Assembly: GCA_013214715.1 (NCBI GenBank)
Contig: JABSSB010000088.1
Span: forward strand, 700-8,748
DNA: 8,049 nt
Reading direction: 5' to 3'
Origin: Paracoccaceae bacterium
GTDB lineage: Bacteria > Pseudomonadota > Alphaproteobacteria > Rhodobacterales > Rhodobacteraceae
Part shown: positions 4,670-8,049 of the stretch, one piece after another
Numbering within the stretch: the first letter of the stretch is position 1
How the letters are laid out: each line of letters opens with the position of its first letter
Made by a program: the position numbers and the translations under genes
The notes under the pieces: generated by a model
What the model saw: only the letters and a program-made list of their open reading frames with translations
Databases searched by the model: none
Told to the model about the DNA's origin: nothing

Positions 4670-7117
4670 ATGAGATTGCCAATAGAAGATGCCCTGCCGG
4701 ACTTACTGGCGGCGTTGAACCGCAAGAGCCGCGCGGTTCTTGAAGCCCCACCCGGCGCGGGCAAGACCACCCGCGTGCCGCTGGCCATGCTTCAGGCCGG
4801 GCTGACCCAAGGCCGCATTCTGATGCTGGAGCCGCGCCGTCTGGCCGCGCGGGCCGCCGCCGAGCGCATGGCGCAGACCTTGGGCGAGCCCGTTGGGCAG
4901 ACGGTGGGCTACCGGATGCGGGGGGCATCGCAGGTCTCAAAATCCACACGCATCGAGGTCGTTACCGAAGGTATCCTGACCCGTCTGCTGCAACGCGACC
5001 CGGAACTGACTGGCATCGGCGCGGTGATCTTCGACGAATTCCACGAACGCTCTTTGAACGCCGATCTGGGACTGGCCCTGTGCCTCGAAGTCGCGGATGC
5101 GCTGCGCGAGGATCTGGTCCTGCTGGCCATGTCGGCCACCCTGGATGCCGGTCCGGTGGCGGATCTGATGCAGGCCCCGCGCATCACATCGGAAGGGCGG
5201 GCTTTTCCGGTCGATATCCGCTGGCGCGACACGCCCCTGCCCACCCGCACAAGGCGGACCGATGCGATGGCCGCTCTGATCCAGCAGGCCGAAAAAGAGA
5301 CGCGCGCTATGGGCGGCGGGTTGTTGGCCTTCCTGCCCGGCGAAGGCGAAATCCGGCAGGTAGACCGCGCCTTGCAAGGTCGTTTGCCCGGCGATGTCGA
5401 GATCCGCGCCCTGTATGGCGCCCTCCCCTTTGCCGAGCAGCAAAAGGCGATCGCACCAGCCAAAACAGGCCGCAAACTGGTTTTGGCCACGTCGATTGCC
5501 GAAACCTCTCTCACCCTGCCCGATATCCGTGTCGTTGTGGATATGGGAGAGGCGCGGCGTGCCCGGTTCGACCCCGGCTCGGGCATGTCGCGGCTGGTCA
5601 CCGACAAAGTCACCCGCGCCGAAGCCACCCAACGCGCGGGTCGTGCCGGGCGGGTCGCCGAAGGCGTTGCCTACAGGCTCTGGACCCGCGGCGAGGAAGG
5701 CGCTTTGGCCGCCTATCCCCCCGCGGAAATCGAAGCCGCCGATCTGGCCGGGCTGGCGCTGGAGCTGGCGCAATGGGGCGGGGATGATCTGCCATTTTTG
5801 ACCCCACCCCCGGCCCCGGCCTTGGCTGAAGCGCGTGGGCTGTTGCAGATGCTGGATGCTTTGGACACGTTCGGGCGGATCACCGAACATGGCCGGGTTT
5901 TGGCCGCGCTACCGCTACATCCGCGTCTGGCACATATGCTCGCGCGAGCCGGGGCCGCGGCGGCCCCGCTGGCGGCACTGATGGCCGGGCGTGACGTGCT
6001 GATGCGCGGGGCGCCCAGCGACCTGACCCTCCGGCTGGAGGCCCTGAGCGACCCCCGGCGGTTTCGCGACAGCCGCCCCTATCAGATCAATCAAAGCGCG
6101 CTGGAGCAGGTCCGGTCCGAAGCCAAACGCCTGCGCGCACAGGCCCCGAATGGTGACACCTCCGACCTATCTCCGGCAGCCATGGCCGCGCTGGCCTATC
6201 CCGACCGGATCGGACGGCGGCGCAAGGGGGATGCGCCGCGCTTTCTGCTCTCGGGCGGCAAAGGCGCGATGTTGGAGGCAGGCGATGCGCTCGCGGGTGC
6301 GCGGTTTCTGGTTGCCACCGATCTCGACGGCAACCCGCGTGAGGCCCGCATCCGGCAAGCGATCCAGATCACTGAAGGGGAATTGCGCGATCTCTTTGTC
6401 GATCAGATCGGATGGCACGATATCTGCGACTGGTCCAAACGGGACCGCCGCGTGGTGGCCCGGCGGCAGGAGCGTTTTGGCGCGATCACGCTGGACGACC
6501 GTATCTGGAAAGACGCGCCGGATGAGGCCGTGGCCCATGCCATGCTGGACGGCGTGCGCGATCTGGGCCTGCGCCTTGGCGGCGCGGCGGCCCGGCTGGC
6601 CGCGCGGGTCGAGTTGGCTCGCGCCGATGGGCTGGATCTACCCGATTTCTCGGAAACCGGTCTGATGGACAGTCTTGAAGACTGGTTGGAGCCGATGCTG
6701 ACAAACGTGCGCAGCGCCGAAGATTGGAAACGGTTCGACCTGTTGCCCGCCTTGCAGGCGCGGCTGGATTGGGACCAGCAACAGGCGCTGGATCGTGTGG
6801 CACCGCCGCATTACCGCACGCCCTTGGGCCGCAAGGTCCCGATTGACTATGCCGGGGATGTGCCGGAAATCGCGCTGCGCCTACAGGAATTGTTTGGCGA
6901 AACACGCCATCCGAGCTCTGCCGGGGTGCCGCTGAAGCTGACCCTGTTATCGCCGGCCCAGCGCCCGGTGCAAGTCACCCGCGATCTGCCGGGCTTCTGG
7001 GCCGGGTCTTATGCCGATGTGCGCAAGGACATGCGCGCCCGCTATCCAAAACATCCCTGGCCCGAAGACCCGACCGAAGCCGACCCCACCACACGCGCCA
7101 AGCCGCGCAAATCCTGA
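4670..7117 (+). CDS. hrpB: ATP-dependent RNA helicase HrpB (DEAH box)
   Basis: This 815-residue helicase has the normal full HrpB length. The N-terminal RecA domain carries Walker A PPGAGKTT (27-34), motif Ia around LEPRRLAARA, the DEFHER box (Walker B, Asp122-Glu123) and SATLD (155-159). The second RecA domain carries LATSIAETSLTLPDI and the motif VI QRAGRAGR (321-328). Winged-helix/ratchet and HrpB-specific C-terminal regions follow, ending with LLSPAQRPVQVTRDLPGFW and the conserved YADVRKDMRARYPKHPWPEDP. HrpB is a DEAH/RHA-type RNA helicase. Its mRNA-processing role is known in a few bacteria, and in most its targets are unclear. The ATG at 4670 gives the family N-terminus, but the upstream AGCGG/TCAG is a weak ribosome-binding site, so it may depend on coupling to the preceding gene, 40 bases away. 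No frameshift or missing motif was seen. No clear terminator follows. Confidence 0.95.
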   Translation: MRLPIEDALPDLLAALNRKSRAVLEAPPGAGKTTRVPLAMLQAGLTQGRILMLEPRRLAARAAAERMAQTLGEPVGQTVGYRMRGASQVSKSTRIEVVTEGILTRLLQRDPELTGIGAVIFDEFHERSLNADLGLALCLEVADALREDLVLLAMSATLDAGPVADLMQAPRITSEGRAFPVDIRWRDTPLPTRTRRTDAMAALIQQAEKETRAMGGGLLAFLPGEGEIRQVDRALQGRLPGDVEIRALYGALPFAEQQKAIAPAKTGRKLVLATSIAETSLTLPDIRVVVDMGEARRARFDPGSGMSRLVTDKVTRAEATQRAGRAGRVAEGVAYRLWTRGEEGALAAYPPAEIEAADLAGLALELAQWGGDDLPFLTPPPAPALAEARGLLQMLDALDTFGRITEHGRVLAALPLHPRLAHMLARAGAAAAPLAALMAGRDVLMRGAPSDLTLRLEALSDPRRFRDSRPYQINQSALEQVRSEAKRLRAQAPNGDTSDLSPAAMAALAYPDRIGRRRKGDAPRFLLSGGKGAMLEAGDALAGARFLVATDLDGNPREARIRQAIQITEGELRDLFVDQIGWHDICDWSKRDRRVVARRQERFGAITLDDRIWKDAPDEAVAHAMLDGVRDLGLRLGGAAARLAARVELARADGLDLPDFSETGLMDSLEDWLEPMLTNVRSAEDWKRFDLLPALQARLDWDQQQALDRVAPPHYRTPLGRKVPIDYAGDVPEIALRLQELFGETRHPSSAGVPLKLTLLSPAQRPVQVTRDLPGFWAGSYADVRKDMRARYPKHPWPEDPTEADPTTRAKPRKS

Positions 7118-7183
7118 CCCACGGGTTCCACTGCACCGCATGGATCATATGTTGGACGCATCACCCTCCGGCGGAGCGCCCAA

Positions 7184-7877
7184 GTGCCACGCCGCTATGC
7201 CGAGATTTACCCATCGCTGCCGCTGCTCAACAGCGCAGAGATGCAACATGTCTCGGCGGCGGCGCTGATGTCGGTGCGCTATTTTCAGGCCGAGCCCGAC
7301 ACAATGCCGGAAGAGGTCTTTGCCGAACATCACATCTTACTGAACCTCTGCGACATGCCGCATCGCGTGCAAAACCGTCGCGATGGCGAGATGCTGGATT
7401 GCACCATCCGCAAACATGACATCATCGTCACCCCCCGCTGGAAGGCGCTCGGGCTGGCGCTGGTTTGGCCGCTCGGACGTGATCGTCATGACGCTCGATC
7501 CCGCGCGGGCTAAAGCGTTTGCGCGGCGCGAGCTGGGTCTGATCCTCGATCGGCAGCAGTTGGTCGATCTGCCGCAATTCAGCGATGCCGATCTGTGAAA
7601 TGCGGGCGTGATCCTGCGCGATGCGCTGGAAAATGACGATCTGAGCTCTGGCGTGATGTTTGCGGCGACGAGCCGCGTGTTTCGCGAAACCGTGGGCGAG
7701 ACGCCGATGCAATATGTGCTGGCCAACCGGATCGAACAGGCCGTGGCCATGATGAAAGACCCCGCCCGCCCGCTGGGCGATATCGCGCTGGCCTGCGGCT
7801 TTGCCGACCAGGCGCATTTTTAGCGCAGCTTCACAGAGGTCACCGGCCAGACCCCGCGCCAATATCGCGCCGCCTGA
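7184..7877 (+). pseudogene. AraC-family transcriptional regulator, disrupted
   Basis: A GTG at 7184 with GGAG seven bases upstream starts a protein resembling AraC-type regulators, with an N-terminal sensing domain (FAEHHILLNL, MPHRVQNRRDG, IIVTP) and a C-terminal helix-turn-helix domain. Four lesions are visible. (1) Six Cs at 7431-7436, where five would keep AGRRSGWRWFGRSDVIVMTL in frame. (2) A TGA at 7596-7598 inside FSDADL(stop)NAGVILRDALE, one change from CGA. (3) After FAATSRVF (about 7671-7683) the sequence jumps to RETVGETPMQYVLANRIEQA, so the linker and most of the first helix-turn-helix, roughly 70 residues, are missing. (4) A TAG at 7821-7823 in ADQAHF(stop)RSFTEVTGQTP, one change from TCG serine. 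The original stop is TGA at 7875-7877. The surviving piece lacks half of the DNA-binding domain even if the stops were read through. The regulated target is unknown. Confidence 0.85.
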
Positions 7878-8049
7878 CAGGCGATCTTTAAAAACCAAGC
7901 AGCCCTGTTCAATTTTTCAGGCAGGTCACACCGTAAATCTTCTCTCATCGGGCAACACGCCCCACCAGACATCCGCACAAATGCCAACACGCCGCTGAAG
8001 TATTTCTATGGGCTGGCCGATGATACCGGGACCGGCTTGCTGGTCGAAG
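7878..8049 (+). other. Open frame running off the right edge, possible start of the next gene or a remnant
   Basis: After the AraC stop, the same forward frame stays open to the window end. Its last part reads NTPLKYFYGLADDTGTGLLV, which looks like real protein. No ATG or GTG occurs in this frame before that stretch and no Shine-Dalgarno sequence is visible, so either the gene lost its start or the upstream part is untranslated and the true start lies in a broken frame. The LKYFYGLAD segment loosely recalls aldehyde dehydrogenases (LRYFAGLAD), but it is too short to assign. Confidence 0.25.

Noticed and set aside
4909..5890. Two long minus-strand frames opposite hrpB
   Set aside because: They are shadows of a full-length helicase with intact motifs. 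Neither has a family match or a ribosome-binding site.
1..8049. Mobile element, phage, CRISPR or toxin-antitoxin system
   Set aside because: I saw no transposase, integrase, terminal inverted repeats, regularly spaced repeats, or paired small genes with matching families.

Overview
The window looks like chromosomal DNA from an alphaproteobacterium, most likely Rhodobacteraceae (Roseobacter-like). Reasons: GC-rich coding with strong third-position bias, several GTG starts, an L28 gene transcribed alone, a MeaB/ArgK GTPase, a DUF3108 periplasmic protein beside HrpB, and a betaine-type BCCT transporter remnant whose N-terminus resembles roseobacter proteins. Taxonomy is inferred from protein resemblance only.

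Layout. 1-200 (+) is the C-terminal end of a membrane protein, possibly a fused TRAP permease. 352-832 (-) is a wrecked BCCT transporter gene whose first ~115 residues are joined almost directly to its last transmembrane segment. 1101-2006 (-) encodes a membrane-anchored glycerophosphodiester phosphodiesterase-like protein. 2161-2448 (-) is rpmB (ribosomal protein L28), with a recognisable promoter, a repeat-bearing leader and a strong terminator. 2568-2872 has no gene I recognise. 2873-3841 (-) is MeaB. It diverges from 3928-4629 (+), a secreted DUF3108 protein, which is followed after 40 bases by 4670-7117 (+), a complete HrpB helicase. 7184-7877 (+) is an AraC-family regulator with four separate lesions. 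7878-8049 is an open frame without a visible start that runs off the window.

How the genes relate. These are mostly single housekeeping or accessory genes, not one pathway. DUF3108 and hrpB may be co-transcribed. The two pseudogenes, near the two ends, both lost an internal segment apparently between short similar stretches and also carry point lesions, so both regions seem to be decaying. I found no rRNA, tRNA, CRISPR array, insertion sequence or phage gene, and no convincing new biological system. The points most worth a second look are the collapsed pseudogenes, the rpmB leader repeats, the mirrored ribosome-binding region between meaB and the DUF3108 gene, and the unassigned stretches.
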